Notes: generated from the sequence alone by a model not told the origin. Counted from the first letter of the stretch, positions 16,208-25,839 are shown. The stretch is 64,000 bases of DNA from Halococcus saccharolyticus DSM 5350 (GCF_000336915.1 NZ_AOMD01000016.1:1-64000); one strand, 5' to 3'. Translations and numbers: made by a program.

Positions 16208-17080
16208 TTACCAGAACTTCAGGTTGTCTTTGACCGCTTCGCGCTTCATCTCCTGAATATGCTCAGTAAGGGGAATGTCCTTCGGGCAGACGTCGGTACA
16301 CGAGAACTGGGTCTGACACCGCCAGACCCCGTGTTCCTGCTCGAGGATGTCCATCCGGTGTTTTTTCAGGTCTTCCTCCTCGCGCTCGTCCATCGCGAAC
16401 CGGTAGGCCTTGTTGATCGCCGCCGGGCCGAGATACTGGTTGTCGCCCGCCGCGATGTTACAGGAGGACTGACACGCGCCACACCAGATGCATCGCGTAC
16501 TCATCTTGATCTTCTCGCGGTTCTCCCGACTCTGGCGCTGTTCCTCGTCGTCGGGGGTGTCGCCCTGGAAGTACGGCTCGACCGCGTGCATCTGGTCGTA
16601 GAAGTGCTCCATGTCGACCACGAGGTCCTTCTCGACCTCCTGGTGGGGCAGTGGCTCGACTCGCACCGGGGTGTCGAGGTCCGCGACCTGGGTCTGACAC
16701 CCCAGCCGCTGTGAGCCGTTGATGAACAGGGCGTCGGAGCCACAGACCGCCTGACGACACGAGTGCCGGAAGGTGAGCGAGGAGTCGTAGTGATCGCGCG
16801 CGTACATCAGCGCGTCGAGCACCGTCATCCCCTGCTCGAAGGGGATCTGGAAGTCGTCGAACCGTGGTTCTTGCTTGGCCTCGACCTCGGGATCGTACCG
16901 GAACACCTTGAGGGTGATCCGGTCCTCGTCCTCGCTCGCGGCCGCCTCGGAGCGCTGCTGGCGTTCGGCCTCGGCGGCGCGTTTGCGTTCGAGCCGTCGG
17001 TCCTGGGCTGTCCCTTCGGTTGATTCGGCTTCGGGTTCGGTCTCGCTCTCGGTCTCCTGCTGTGGGATTTGCGTGCTCAT
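16208..17080 (-). CDS. sdhB: Succinate dehydrogenase iron-sulfur subunit
   Basis: A 290-residue electron-transfer subunit between SdhA and the membrane anchors. The [2Fe-2S] site is SCRQAVCGSDALFINGS plus a later LGC; the third position is Asp (CGSD) as in several known SdhB proteins. The [4Fe-4S] and [3Fe-4S] clusters use CIWCGACQSSCNIAAG and CQTQFSCTDVCPKDI. A charged N-terminal extension (about residues 1-55, rich in Glu, Arg and Gln) is longer than in bacteria. It starts six bases after the sdhD stop. Confidence 0.95.
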   Translation of the reverse strand: MSTQIPQQETESETEPEAESTEGTAQDRRLERKRAAEAERQQRSEAAASEDEDRITLKVFRYDPEVEAKQEPRFDDFQIPFEQGMTVLDALMYARDHYDSSLTFRHSCRQAVCGSDALFINGSQRLGCQTQVADLDTPVRVEPLPHQEVEKDLVVDMEHFYDQMHAVEPYFQGDTPDDEEQRQSRENREKIKMSTRCIWCGACQSSCNIAAGDNQYLGPAAINKAYRFAMDEREEEDLKKHRMDILEQEHGVWRCQTQFSCTDVCPKDIPLTEHIQEMKREAVKDNLKFW

Positions 17081-17086
17081 TGTCGG

Positions 17087-17461
17087 TTAGAAACTCACGT
17101 CCATGCCATTCATCGCCAGCGCAACGCGGATGCCCTGAACGACGAGGAGTACGCTGGCGGCGACGAGCACCGCCGCCACGGCCTTCTTCTGGGTGCCGTC
17201 GAGACCCTGGTTCACGAGGGCGTTGTAGACGCCGTTGACGCCGTGGAAGGTCGCGGTCACGAGGAAGAGCACCATCGTGGTGAAGTAGCCGACCTGGCTC
17301 ATTCGCGCGGTCGTCCCGGCGAGGGTGATCTCGTAGGCGTGGTTCACGAAGTGCAGCAGCATGAAGTGGAAGGCAAGCACCACGATCAGGAACGCCGCGG
17401 TCACGCGCTGGGCGAACCACCGCCAGCCGCGCCGGTCGAACGAGGAGTAGCGCTCGGCCAT
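17087..17461 (-). CDS. sdhD: Succinate dehydrogenase membrane anchor subunit D
   Basis: A 124-residue protein with three predicted membrane helices: about residues 20-42 (AAFLIVVLAFHFMLLHFVNHA), 55-78 (VGYFTTMVLFLVTATFHGVNGV) and 95-117 (AVAAVLVAASVLLVVQGIRVAL). His residues in the first two helices are candidates for haem or quinone binding. It begins one base after sdhC ends and precedes sdhB, the usual haloarchaeal order C-D-B-A. Confidence 0.88.
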   Translation of the reverse strand: MAERYSSFDRRGWRWFAQRVTAAFLIVVLAFHFMLLHFVNHAYEITLAGTTARMSQVGYFTTMVLFLVTATFHGVNGVYNALVNQGLDGTQKKAVAAVLVAASVLLVVQGIRVALAMNGMDVSF

Positions 17462-17462
17462 C

Positions 17463-17855
17463 TCAGAACGCCCCCGTGAGGAACGTCGGGACGCTCGCGA
17501 TGGCGATCGCGCCCGTGATCACGAGCGATGCGTAGAAACTCTTGTCCTGCGCGTCGAGGCCCACCCCGAGATCCACGAACAGGAGCCGGATCCCGTTGAG
17601 GATGTGAAAGACTGCGACCGCGAGCAGGCCGACTTCGAGGATGCGAACGAGCAGGAGTGCTTCGAGTCCGCCGAGCGTCTGGTTGTACATCGACGCGCCC
17701 GAAATCGCCGTGCTCAGGACCGCGATATGGGTGAACAGGTAGCCGATCAGCACCCAACCGGTGAACTTGTGAAAGATCCACGCCCACATCCCGGCCGAGA
17801 ACTCCCGCCACCGACCGAAGTCCTCGACGAGACCCCGCTCGTACGACTGACTCAT
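17463..17855 (-). CDS. sdhC: Succinate dehydrogenase cytochrome b556 subunit C
   Basis: A 130-residue membrane anchor, first gene of the operon. It begins [39 protein letters not shown] is the typical SdhC HxxTG-type signature in helix one, with further helices around residues 60-85 and 105-125. The conserved histidines should bind haem and quinone at the membrane face. Together with SdhD it anchors the SdhAB dimer in the cell membrane and passes electrons to menaquinone. Confidence 0.9.
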   Translation of the reverse strand: MSQSYERGLVEDFGRWREFSAGMWAWIFHKFTGWVLIGYLFTHIAVLSTAISGASMYNQTLGGLEALLLVRILEVGLLAVAVFHILNGIRLLFVDLGVGLDAQDKSFYASLVITGAIAIASVPTFLTGAF

Positions 17856-17977
17856 GTACTCGGAGCGTAGGACCGATCCGGTATAGTCGTTACGTACCCG
17901 GACGCACGTGCCGTCGTCTGACCGACGTTTCTCCCTGCTGGTGGCTGTTCAGACCATCAGTCGGCGTGGTTCTCTCG

Positions 17978-18982
17978 TCACGACTGCTCGCGTTCGAGCG
18001 CGCGCCGGGTCGAGGCGTCGAGTTCGACGAGGTGACACACCGGGTTGCCCGGGTACACGAGCGGGTTTTCGAGTACGCCGACCAGCAGTCCCGTGAACGG
18101 TGCTATCACGGTTTCGCTCTCGGTCTTGAACGGATCGGTGATCGTACAGACCGATTCGCCTTCCCGCACGAGGTCGCCGCCGTCGTAGTGCATGTCGACG
18201 AGCCCACCGACGTCGGCCCGGAGCCACGTCTTTTCGGACGCCCCGTCGATGACGGTGCGCCAACCGGGCCACCGGACCGCGTCCGTCCGCCGGAGCCCGA
18301 ACTCCGCGAACACGCTCTCGACGCCCGCGAGTGCGCGGTCGATCAGTTCGCGCTGGAACCGGTGGGCTTCGCCCATCTCGACCGTGACCGTGGCCGTCTC
18401 CCGCTCGGACGCCTCGCGTCGCAGGGTTCCCTCCGGACCGGCTCCGTCGATCACGACGTTCGAACCGAACGCTTTCGCCACCCGTTCGACGCCTTCGCTA
18501 TCGGTGTCGGCCCGGACGTGGAGCATGTTGGTCCGGCCTCGGGTCGAGGTGTGGAAGTCCAGGCCGAAATCGCCCGGCTCGACGAAGTTTTCGAAGATCC
18601 GATTGGCCATTCGGCGGGCACTGGTCCCGGTCTCGCTCCCGGGGAACGACCGATTGAGGTCGCGGTCGTAGATCGGGAGATACCGTTGCTGGGCGAGGAA
18701 TCCGGGGACGTTCAACACTGGGAGACAGACCAGTGTTCCGTGGAGATCGGTGTGATCCCACTCGTGGGCCACGGTCCTGACGACCTCGACGCCGTTGAGT
18801 TCGTCGCCGTGGGCCGCCGCGGTCAACACCGCGGTCGGTCCCGGCTCCGTTCCGTTGACGACGGTGACCGGGATCCGGACTGGATCGCCCATGTAGGTCT
18901 CGCTGATACCGTACCTGATGTTCTGGGTTTCGCCAGGCGCGACCTTCCCGCCGTCGTAGGTGAAGGCCCCCTCGTGACTCAT
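17978..18982 (-). CDS. AstE/aspartoacylase-like zinc amidohydrolase (M14 superfamily)
   Basis: A 334-residue member of the succinylglutamate desuccinylase/aspartoacylase family. Zinc ligands are visible as the HxxE of AAHGDELNG and the later His in LDFHTSTRGRTNM. The C-terminal ~80 residues form the small beta domain typical of the long subfamily (FTGLLVGVLENPLVYPGNPVC). MSHEGAFTYDGG was chosen as start. It is divergent, 165 bases away, from a RimK-type ligase gene, a pairing seen in proposed peptide-tagging gene sets, so its substrate may be a ligated amino acid rather than a metabolite. Confidence 0.82.
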   Translation of the reverse strand: MSHEGAFTYDGGKVAPGETQNIRYGISETYMGDPVRIPVTVVNGTEPGPTAVLTAAAHGDELNGVEVVRTVAHEWDHTDLHGTLVCLPVLNVPGFLAQQRYLPIYDRDLNRSFPGSETGTSARRMANRIFENFVEPGDFGLDFHTSTRGRTNMLHVRADTDSEGVERVAKAFGSNVVIDGAGPEGTLRREASERETATVTVEMGEAHRFQRELIDRALAGVESVFAEFGLRRTDAVRWPGWRTVIDGASEKTWLRADVGGLVDMHYDGGDLVREGESVCTITDPFKTESETVIAPFTGLLVGVLENPLVYPGNPVCHLVELDASTRRALEREQS

Positions 18983-19147
18983 CACCCTCGCTCCGTCAGC
19001 CGAGGATAAAACCCCCGCGTCCCCGCCGTCCGCCGCCAACCACTGGCCACAGGTCGCCGATCATGGCCACAGATCGCCGTTCGTCGACCGTCACCCCTCG
19101 CACGACGAAACGCCACAGCTTTCAGCGGAGCGCGGCGATCGAAGGCC

Positions 19148-20497
19148 ATGACGAACGCCGACGATCCCGTCCGGGTGGGGGTGTTGAGCCTCCACAACAG
19201 CAAGGAGACGAAGGCCATCCTGAACGCAGTCGAGGACCTCGGCCACACGCCGGTGTGGCTCCGGCGGGAGAACACCGCAGTTTCCATCCGCGACAGCGAA
19301 GTCGGCGTCGAGCCCGAAATCGACGTGGTCGCGAACCGGCTCCTGCTCTCGAACACCGAGGAGCCCGCCGAGGGGCTCGGGCTCGCGGCGACGTTCGAGC
19401 GGATCCGCCCGATGCTGAATCGTCCGGGACCCACGCTCACCGCGATCCACAAGTTCGCCACCGCCGCGCGGCTCGCCGACTGGAACGTCAGAGTGCCCGA
19501 TGCGCTGCTCGCGCTCTCGAACGATCGGCTGAATCGCGGCCGCGAACAGTTCGGCGACGTCGGGGTGTACAAGACCGCTATCGGCACCCACGGCGGCGGG
19601 ACGTGGAAGGTCGATCTCGACGAACCCGTAAACCCCAAAGTCGGGAATCGCCAGGCGTTCCTTCAGGAACTCATCGAACGCGACGCGACCGAACACCGCG
19701 ACCTCCGGGTGTACGTCGTCGACGACCGGATGGTGGGCGCGATGCACCGCTACGCACCCGAGGGCGACTGGCGGACCAACGTCGCTCTCGGCGGGGCGGT
19801 CGAGAACGTCACCGACGACATTCCGGACGAAGCCAGAGAGACCGCGCTCTACGCTGCCGACGTGATGGATCTCGATTACGTGGGCGTCGATCTCATCGAA
19901 GGAACGGATGGCTGGCACGTCCTCGAAATGAACCCGACCGCGGGGTTCAAGGGGCTCTACGAAGCCACCGGAAAGAGTCCCGCGCCCTACATCGCGAAGC
20001 TCGCGATCGAGCGCGTCGGCGGGGAGGTCGACGACGACCGCGTGGCGGAGATCGCGACGACGCTCGACGACTCCCGACCCTCCAGCATGCCACGACCTGA
20101 ACGACCCGCACCCGGCCAGACCCCGCTGATCGGCTACATCGAGGACGTGGTTGTGAGCGGTACCAGCGGGTCGCGATCGGCGCTCGCCAAATCCGACACG
20201 GGGGCGACGCGAACCAGCATCGACACCTCGCTCGCGGCCGAGATCGGTGCCGGACCGATCAAGAGCATGACTCGTGTCAGGTCGGGAAGCTCGAAGTCCG
20301 GGAAGGCGCGGCCGGTGGTCGATCTCGTAGTGGGGATCGGCGGCACCCAACACACTGTGACCGCGAGCGTCGAGGATCGAAGTCACATGAGCTATCCGCT
20401 CCTCCTCGGTCGGGACATCCTCCAGCACTACCAGGTCGACGTCAGGCGGCGTGCCGACAGCGACGAGACCGCAGAGGCGGAGCGTCTCGAGGAGTAG
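19148..20497 (+). CDS. RimK-type ATP-grasp ligase fused to retropepsin-like 'zinc protease' domain
   Basis: A 449-residue two-domain protein. Residues about 1-300 are ATP-grasp: YKTAIGTHGGGTWKVD binds ATP, and LDYVGVDLIEG...HVLEMNPTAGFKG holds the Mg2+-binding Glu and Asn. It should ligate an amino acid to a carboxylate on a peptide or cofactor, as RimK does with glutamate on ribosomal protein S6. Residues about 325-435 match the RimK-associated retropepsin-like domain (DUF785), with the active-site triplet D350-T-G-A in AKSDTGATRTSID and LLLGRDILQ. The two parts are often separate neighbouring genes; here they are joined by a proline-rich linker. Confidence 0.85.
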   Translation: MTNADDPVRVGVLSLHNSKETKAILNAVEDLGHTPVWLRRENTAVSIRDSEVGVEPEIDVVANRLLLSNTEEPAEGLGLAATFERIRPMLNRPGPTLTAIHKFATAARLADWNVRVPDALLALSNDRLNRGREQFGDVGVYKTAIGTHGGGTWKVDLDEPVNPKVGNRQAFLQELIERDATEHRDLRVYVVDDRMVGAMHRYAPEGDWRTNVALGGAVENVTDDIPDEARETALYAADVMDLDYVGVDLIEGTDGWHVLEMNPTAGFKGLYEATGKSPAPYIAKLAIERVGGEVDDDRVAEIATTLDDSRPSSMPRPERPAPGQTPLIGYIEDVVVSGTSGSRSALAKSDTGATRTSIDTSLAAEIGAGPIKSMTRVRSGSSKSGKARPVVDLVVGIGGTQHTVTASVEDRSHMSYPLLLGRDILQHYQVDVRRRADSDETAEAERLEE

Positions 20498-20708
20498 TAT
20501 CCACCCACCCCGATGAAACTGGATGTCAGCGGCTGGCGATACCGTGTCGAAGTAACTGGATCGTCGTCGGTCGCTGCACCGAGAAAGCGACGCGAACGCA
20601 GGAGGGGACGGACAGACGATCATCGCACCTCCCACGTCCCGACTGGGTGGTGGCGGGTCAGTCGGGATGTGTTCGTTCGATTGTCGGAGTAAAAAACCTG
20701 TCGGCCGA

Positions 20709-21272
20709 TCAGGATTCGTAGTGTGCCCAGAGGTAGCGGGTGGCGATCGACCGATACGGCCGCCATCGTTCGGCGAGGTCGTGCATCTCCTCGCGAGTCA
20801 TCTCCCCGTAGAGCGATTCGATCCCGCGGCGCACCGCGAGATCGCCGATCGGGAACACGTCCTCGCGGCCGAGGACGAAGATCAGGTACATCCGACCGGT
20901 CCACGCCCCGACGCCACGGATTTCGGTGAGGTGGTCGATCACCGCCTCGTCGCTCTCGTCCGCGAGGCCCGCTCGGGTGAGGTCGTGTTCCTGAAACGCC
21001 CGCGCCGCGTTTCTGACGTATTCGGTCTTCGTCTCGCCGAGGCCCGCGTCCCGGAGCGCGTCTGGGTCGGCCGCCAGTATCGCCTCGGGTGTGACTTCGT
21101 CGAACAGATCGAAGACGCGTTCGCGCACCGCGGTTGCGGAGGCCGTCGAGATCGACTGGTTGATGATGGTGACCACGAGCCGTCTGAACTCGTTGTCGGC
21201 GGGTTCGAGTTCGAGCGGTCCGAACTCGTCGATCAACTCGGCCATCACCGGATCCTCCCTGAGTTCGTCCAT
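20709..21272 (-). CDS. DNA-3-methyladenine glycosylase, AlkA type (HhH-GPD)
   Basis: A 187-residue base-excision repair enzyme that removes alkylated purines. The helix-hairpin-helix is LTEIRGVGAWTGRMYLIFVL, and the catalytic Asp follows in FPIGDLAVRRG. QSISTASATAVRERV in the N-terminal half matches the family. The start MDELREDP was chosen because the upstream extension is rich in Arg and His and not family-like. It lacks the N-terminal TBP-like domain of E. coli AlkA, as usual for archaeal short forms. Confidence 0.88.
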   Translation of the reverse strand: MDELREDPVMAELIDEFGPLELEPADNEFRRLVVTIINQSISTASATAVRERVFDLFDEVTPEAILAADPDALRDAGLGETKTEYVRNAARAFQEHDLTRAGLADESDEAVIDHLTEIRGVGAWTGRMYLIFVLGREDVFPIGDLAVRRGIESLYGEMTREEMHDLAERWRPYRSIATRYLWAHYES

Positions 21273-21411
21273 ATCGATCACTCGTCCGCTGTGCGTTTGA
21301 CGGTGGCGTTGTTCGCCAATCCGGTTGCTATCTGACCGATGTCGACCAACGAAACAGTGGCGGGCGCACTCGCTGCGTCTCATCTCTCACAGCAGCTATC
21401 TGCTCGCCACC

Positions 21412-21849
21412 TCACAGCAGTCCGGCAACGACGAGCAACGCGAGCGAGACGACGCTTCCGACGAGAAACCACGGCCGCGCCGCCGTCGCCGCGGTCGCGG
21501 TTGACGATCCAGAAGACGAGCTGAACCGACGGAACCCGACGAACAGCACGATCGCGAGGACGAACCACAGTCCCACCATCGACAGGACGAGATGGCCACG
21601 CCCTGTCGCCGTGAGCGACTCGGCGGTGTACAGCGTGCCGGCGAGGTGTCCACCCGAGAACAGCAAGAGAAGCACCGAGGCGATCGTGAGATACCCGAAC
21701 CGCCGGGTGATGAGCGAGACCGCCTTTTCCCCGAGCAACTCCCGGCGCGCTGCGGGGATCACCATCCCGGCGATCACGAGCGTGCCACCGGTCCAGAGGG
21801 CCGCAAAGACGGTGTGGACGGTCATGACCGCATCGAGCACCGTCGTCAT
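21412..21849 (-). CDS. CopD-like four-helix membrane protein
   Basis: A 145-residue protein with four membrane helices at about residues 10-30, 50-72, 83-105 and 125-144. The motif VMTVHTVFAALWTGGTLVIAG in helix one is typical of the CopD/DUF2269-like family, where a conserved His lies in the first helix; HLAGTL and GRGHLVLSM provide further histidines. Copper transport is not demonstrated for haloarchaeal members. It is a single gene with free flanks on both sides. Confidence 0.65.
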   Translation of the reverse strand: MTTVLDAVMTVHTVFAALWTGGTLVIAGMVIPAARRELLGEKAVSLITRRFGYLTIASVLLLLFSGGHLAGTLYTAESLTATGRGHLVLSMVGLWFVLAIVLFVGFRRFSSSSGSSTATAATAARPWFLVGSVVSLALLVVAGLL

Positions 21850-22056
21850 CGGTGCACTCCCGTCTCGGACTGTGGGTCCGTCACATCACCGCCGATCGTC
21901 CGACGTGACGGTGTGGCGTCGATTCCGACGGCGATCGCGGCCCGATCTCGTGGGTCGTCCCGAGCACCTCCGTGTCTCATCGCCGGTGGGTTGGAGGCTG
22001 GCACGTAAACACCGATCGAGACGCAACGAGCGCCTCCGCGAGGAGGACCGGTGGGG

Positions 22057-23211
22057 TTAGAACCCTTTACCGAGGAGTTCGCGCGCGATCACGTTCTTCT
22101 GGATCTCGCTCGTCCCCTCGTAGATCTGGGTGATCTTGGCGTCGCGGTAGAACCGTTCGACGTCGAAGTCGTCGACGTAGCCCGACCCGCCGTGAATCTG
22201 GACCGCCTCGTCGGCCACGTCGACCGCGACCTTCGAGGCGTACTCCTTCGCCATCGAGGCGAGCGTGGTGAGCTGCTCGTCGGTGTTCTCGACGCTCCAC
22301 GCCGACTTGTAGGTGAGCTGGCGGGCGGCCTCGGTCGTGGTGTGCATGTCGGCGAGCTTGTGTTGGATCGCCTGGAAGTCGCCGATCGGCCGGCCGAACT
22401 GCTCGCGTTCCTTGGCGTAGTCGAGGGCGCGTTCGAGCGCGCCCTTGGCGATCCCGACGCCCTGGGCGGCGACCCCAGTACGGGTCTCGTCGAAGAACTG
22501 CATCTGCTGGAGGAAGCCCGCACCGCGGGTGCCGAGGAGGTTCTCTTCGGGGACGCGAACTCCGTCGAGGAGAAGTTCGGCGGTGTCTGATGCCCGAATG
22601 CCGAGCTTACCGGTGATCTTCTCGGCGGTGAACCCGTCCCGGTCGGCCTCGACGATGATCTGGCTGAACCCGTTGTAGCGGCCCTCGGCGTCGGGATCGG
22701 TCTTGCAGAGCACGACGAAGAAATCGCCGACGGAGCCGTTGGTGATCCACATCTTGTTGCCGTCGATCACCCACTCGTCGCCCTCCTTCTCCGCGCGGGT
22801 CGAGACCGAGGACACGTCCGAGCCGGTGTCGGGTTCGGAGATCGCCGCGCCCATGATCGCGTCGCCGTTCGCGAGCGGTGTCAGATACTCCTCTTTCTGC
22901 TCGTCGGTCCCGAACTCCCTGATCGCCTCGCTGCCGAAGCCAGTGCTCGACACACAGAGGCCGATCCCCGGATCGACCGCGAACAGCTCCTCGATGACGA
23001 GGGCAGTTTCGAGGGTCGAGTAGCCCGCGCCGCCGTACTCGACGGGGATACTCGCGCCGAGCATCCCCATCTCGGCGGCGGTGTCGATCAGGTCGTGGGG
23101 GTACTTCTCCTCGCGGTCGTACTCGCCCGCGATCGGTGCGATCTCGTTCTCCGCGAACCGCCGAACCTCGTCGCGGATCTGTCGTTGTTCGTCCGAAAGC
23201 GCGTAGTCCAT
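22057..23211 (-). CDS. Acyl-CoA dehydrogenase
   Basis: A 384-residue FAD enzyme for the first step of fatty-acid beta-oxidation, making trans-2-enoyl-CoA. Family signatures are [16 protein letters not shown] (FAD/substrate binding) and [20 protein letters not shown] near the C-terminus. The catalytic base is the Glu in [12 protein letters not shown]. Length is normal. It is divergent from the hydroxyacyl-CoA dehydrogenase/enoyl-CoA hydratase gene with 165 bases between them, which suggests coordinated expression of two successive pathway steps. Confidence 0.92.
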   Translation of the reverse strand: MDYALSDEQRQIRDEVRRFAENEIAPIAGEYDREEKYPHDLIDTAAEMGMLGASIPVEYGGAGYSTLETALVIEELFAVDPGIGLCVSSTGFGSEAIREFGTDEQKEEYLTPLANGDAIMGAAISEPDTGSDVSSVSTRAEKEGDEWVIDGNKMWITNGSVGDFFVVLCKTDPDAEGRYNGFSQIIVEADRDGFTAEKITGKLGIRASDTAELLLDGVRVPEENLLGTRGAGFLQQMQFFDETRTGVAAQGVGIAKGALERALDYAKEREQFGRPIGDFQAIQHKLADMHTTTEAARQLTYKSAWSVENTDEQLTTLASMAKEYASKVAVDVADEAVQIHGGSGYVDDFDVERFYRDAKITQIYEGTSEIQKNVIARELLGKGF

Positions 23212-23376
23212 GATCGGTCATTACAAACTCCGACGACAAGTACCTTCGTACCCAAAAATAAACTTATAGAAAGTTTCTAAACTCGGCGATCGGAGCAACG
23301 ATCGGTGGCGTCGTTCCGCCGTGAAGCGACGGGAGGGAAACGTTGAAACCACACGGGCGAGACCAACTAGTGAGTC

Positions 23377-25344
23377 ATGAACGCCGAGGACATCGAAACC
23401 ATCGCGGTGCTGGGTGCGGGGAACATGGGACACGGCATCGCCGAGGTCGCAGCGCTCGCGGGATACGAAGTCAGGCTGCGTGACATCAACGAGGAGTTGG
23501 TTGAAAGCGGCTACGACGACATCGAGTGGAGCCTCGGCAAGCTCGAAGAGCGCGACCAGTTGAGCGAAGAGGAGGCCGACGCCGCGCTCGACCGCGTGAC
23601 GCCGGTGGTCGAGCTCGAAGAGGCGGTCGCGGACGTCGACTTCGTGATCGAGGTCGTCCCCGAGAAGATGGACATCAAACAGGACGTCTACCGGGAGGTC
23701 GAGGAACACGCCCCTGACGAGGCGCTGTTCGTCACGAACACCTCCTCGCTCTCGATCACCGACCTTGCCGAGGTCACCGACCGACCCGAGCGGTTCTGCG
23801 GGATGCACTTCTTCAATCCTCCTGTGAGAATGCAGCTCGTCGAGGTCATTGCTGGGGCCGAAACCGCAGAGGAGACCCTCGACACCGTCGAGGCGCTCGC
23901 CGAGGGGTTCGGCAAGACGCCCGTGCGCGTCCGAAAGGACAGTCCAGGGTTCATCGTCAACAGAGTCCTCGTGCCGCTGATGAACGAGGCCGCGTGGCTG
24001 GTCGAAGAGGACGTCGCCACGATCGCCGAAGTCGACAGCGCGACCAAGTTCGATATGGGGCTGCCGATGGGGAGCTTCGAACTCGCGGACCAGGTCGGGA
24101 TCGACGTCGGCTATCACGTCCTCGAATACATGCACGAGACCCTCGGTGAAGCCTACGAGCCGTGTCCGTTGCTCGCCGAGAAGGTCGAGGCCGAGGAGCT
24201 CGGGAAGAAGACCGGAAAGGGGTTCTACGACTACGAGAACGGCAAGGGTGCCGACGTTCCGACGGACGCCGGGACCGAGGAAATCGAGTCCCGGCTGCTG
24301 GCAGTAATGGCGAACGAGGTCGCGAAGCTGATCGGCAACGATGTCGCGCCGGCGAGCGACATCGACGAGGCCGTGATGCTCGGTGCGGGCTTCCCGAGTG
24401 GGCCGGCGAAGCTCGCGGACGAACGCGGGCTCGACGATCTCCACGCCACCCTCGACGACCTCCACGACGAGACCGGTGCGGCGCGGTACGCACCCGCCGA
24501 CTACCTCGGCGAGGCCGCCCAATCGGGCGGGTTCTACGACCGCAACGGTGACGGCGACGAGGTCGCCTTCGAGAACATCGAGGTAAGCTATCCCGGCGAG
24601 CAGGTCGGGCGGGTTGCGCTCGATCGAACCCACCGGATGAACACCATCGATCTCGACCTCCTCGACGAGCTCTCGGCCGCGATCGACCGGCTGGAGGCCG
24701 ACGACGACGTGCGCGCAATCTTGCTCGTCGGCGCTGGCGACCAGGCGTTCTCGGCGGGCGCGGATGTCCAGTCGATGGCCGCGAGCGCTGCCCCGCTCGA
24801 CGCGATCGAACTCTCGAAGAAGGGCCAGCAGACGTTCGGCAAACTCCAGGAGTGCGACATGCCGGTCGTGGCGGGCATCGACGGCTACTGTCTCGGCGGC
24901 GGGATGGAGCTCGCGACGTGTGCGGATCTCCGGATCGCGACCGAGCGTGCGGAGTTCGGTCAGCCCGAACTCGACCTCGGCCTCCTGCCGGGCTGGGGCG
25001 GCACCCAGCGCCTCCAGCAGATCGTGGGGATGGGCCGGGCGAAGGAGATCATCCTGACCGCCGAACGCTACGAAGCCGAAGAGATGGCGGAGTTCGGGTT
25101 CGTGAACGAAGTGGTCGACGGAGATCTCGAATCCGCGGCGTTCGACCAGGCGGCCGCCCTCGCCGCCGGCCCGCCGATCGCCCAGAAATTCACCAAGCGC
25201 GCCATGCTCCGCGGCTGGGAGGACACCGACGCAGGCCTCGAAATCGAGTCCCAGGCGTTCGGTCACCTCGTCAACACCGACGACCTGATGGAGGGCGTCA
25301 CGGCGTTCATGGGTGACTCCGAGCCCGAGTTCGAGGGGAAGTAA
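23377..25344 (+). CDS. 3-hydroxyacyl-CoA dehydrogenase / enoyl-CoA hydratase fusion
   Basis: A 655-residue bifunctional beta-oxidation enzyme. Residues 1-~285 are the NAD-binding dehydrogenase (VLGAGNMGHGIAEVAALAGY is the GxGxxG fold; HFFNPPVRMQLVE holds the catalytic His). About 290-390 is the helical C-terminal dehydrogenase domain. Residues about 400-655 are a crotonase: AFSAGADVQSM and CLGGGMELATCADLR form the oxyanion hole, with the catalytic Glu in GQPELDLGLLPG. This order, dehydrogenase first, is the archaeal one and the reverse of bacterial FadB. Confidence 0.92.
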   Translation: MNAEDIETIAVLGAGNMGHGIAEVAALAGYEVRLRDINEELVESGYDDIEWSLGKLEERDQLSEEEADAALDRVTPVVELEEAVADVDFVIEVVPEKMDIKQDVYREVEEHAPDEALFVTNTSSLSITDLAEVTDRPERFCGMHFFNPPVRMQLVEVIAGAETAEETLDTVEALAEGFGKTPVRVRKDSPGFIVNRVLVPLMNEAAWLVEEDVATIAEVDSATKFDMGLPMGSFELADQVGIDVGYHVLEYMHETLGEAYEPCPLLAEKVEAEELGKKTGKGFYDYENGKGADVPTDAGTEEIESRLLAVMANEVAKLIGNDVAPASDIDEAVMLGAGFPSGPAKLADERGLDDLHATLDDLHDETGAARYAPADYLGEAAQSGGFYDRNGDGDEVAFENIEVSYPGEQVGRVALDRTHRMNTIDLDLLDELSAAIDRLEADDDVRAILLVGAGDQAFSAGADVQSMAASAAPLDAIELSKKGQQTFGKLQECDMPVVAGIDGYCLGGGMELATCADLRIATERAEFGQPELDLGLLPGWGGTQRLQQIVGMGRAKEIILTAERYEAEEMAEFGFVNEVVDGDLESAAFDQAAALAAGPPIAQKFTKRAMLRGWEDTDAGLEIESQAFGHLVNTDDLMEGVTAFMGDSEPEFEGK

Positions 25345-25396
25345 GCCCGGAACGGAACGCTTAAAGTTCGGTATCGGGAACGAAATATTGCAGTTA

Positions 25397-25471
25397 GCTC
25401 CGTTGGTGTAGCCCGGCCAATCATGCGGGCCTTTCGAGCCCACGACCTGGGTTCAAATCCCAGACGGAGCA
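25397..25471 (+). tRNA. tRNA-Glu (anticodon TTC)
   Basis: The 75-base gene has acceptor stem GCTCCGT/ACGGAGC with discriminator A, D loop TAGCCCGGCCAATCA, anticodon loop CTTTCGA (anticodon TTC) and T arm CTGGG-TTCAAAT-CCCAG. The anticodon stem CGGGC/GCCCA has one C-A mismatch at its outer pair, extended by a G-C at positions 26-44. No intron and no encoded CCA. Confidence 0.93.
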
Positions 25472-25644
25472 CTTTTCGATCGAATCAGTGCGGAGAACGA
25501 TCTGCCGTTTTCCGAGAGATCGGTCGACGATATCCACTGATCGAAGAGTGGTGACACACTTCTGAGGCGTCAATTTGCGCCTGGGGGTCTGATACCGCCT
25601 CTCGCGGAACGCTTATCCCTGCATGGGGGTTGTGTTTACTCGCA

Positions 25645-25839
25645 ATGGCAACTGGTACGGTCGACTTCTTCAACGACACTGGCGGCTACGGTTTCATTGA
25701 CTCTGAGGACTCCGAGGAGGACGTGTTCTTCCACATGGAAGACGTTGGCGGCCCGGATCTCGAAGAGGGTACGGAAGTCGAATTCGACATCGAACAGGCA
25801 GACAAAGGACCTCGAGCGACCAACCTCAGCCGACAGTAA
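25645..25839 (+). CDS. Cold-shock domain protein
   Basis: A 64-residue single-domain OB-fold protein that binds single-stranded RNA or DNA. RNP1 reads GYGFID (usually KGFGFI) and RNP2 VFFHMED. Acidic residues replace several basic ones of bacterial CspA, as expected in a high-salt cytoplasm. MATGTVDFF was chosen as start; five extra upstream codons are unlikely. An upstream AT box (CGCTTATCC, about 25610) about 30 bases before ATG fits a nearly leaderless transcript. Confidence 0.92.
   Translation: MATGTVDFFNDTGGYGFIDSEDSEEDVFFHMEDVGGPDLEEGTEVEFDIEQADKGPRATNLSRQ

Noticed and set aside
16208..17080. Loss of a cluster ligand in SdhB (Asp in place of the third cysteine of the 2Fe-2S site).
   Set aside because: The same Asp is found in well-studied functional SdhB proteins, so it is not a defect.
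23221..25443. A 740-codon minus-strand ORF antisense to the beta-oxidation fusion gene.
   Set aside because: The plus strand encodes a complete, motif-bearing enzyme; the antisense ORF is low complexity and typical of GC-rich shadows.
25397..25471. tRNA-Glu as a pseudogene because of a C-A mismatch in the anticodon stem.
   Set aside because: All other stems pair perfectly, and an extra 26-44 pair supports the arm; one mismatch is tolerable.
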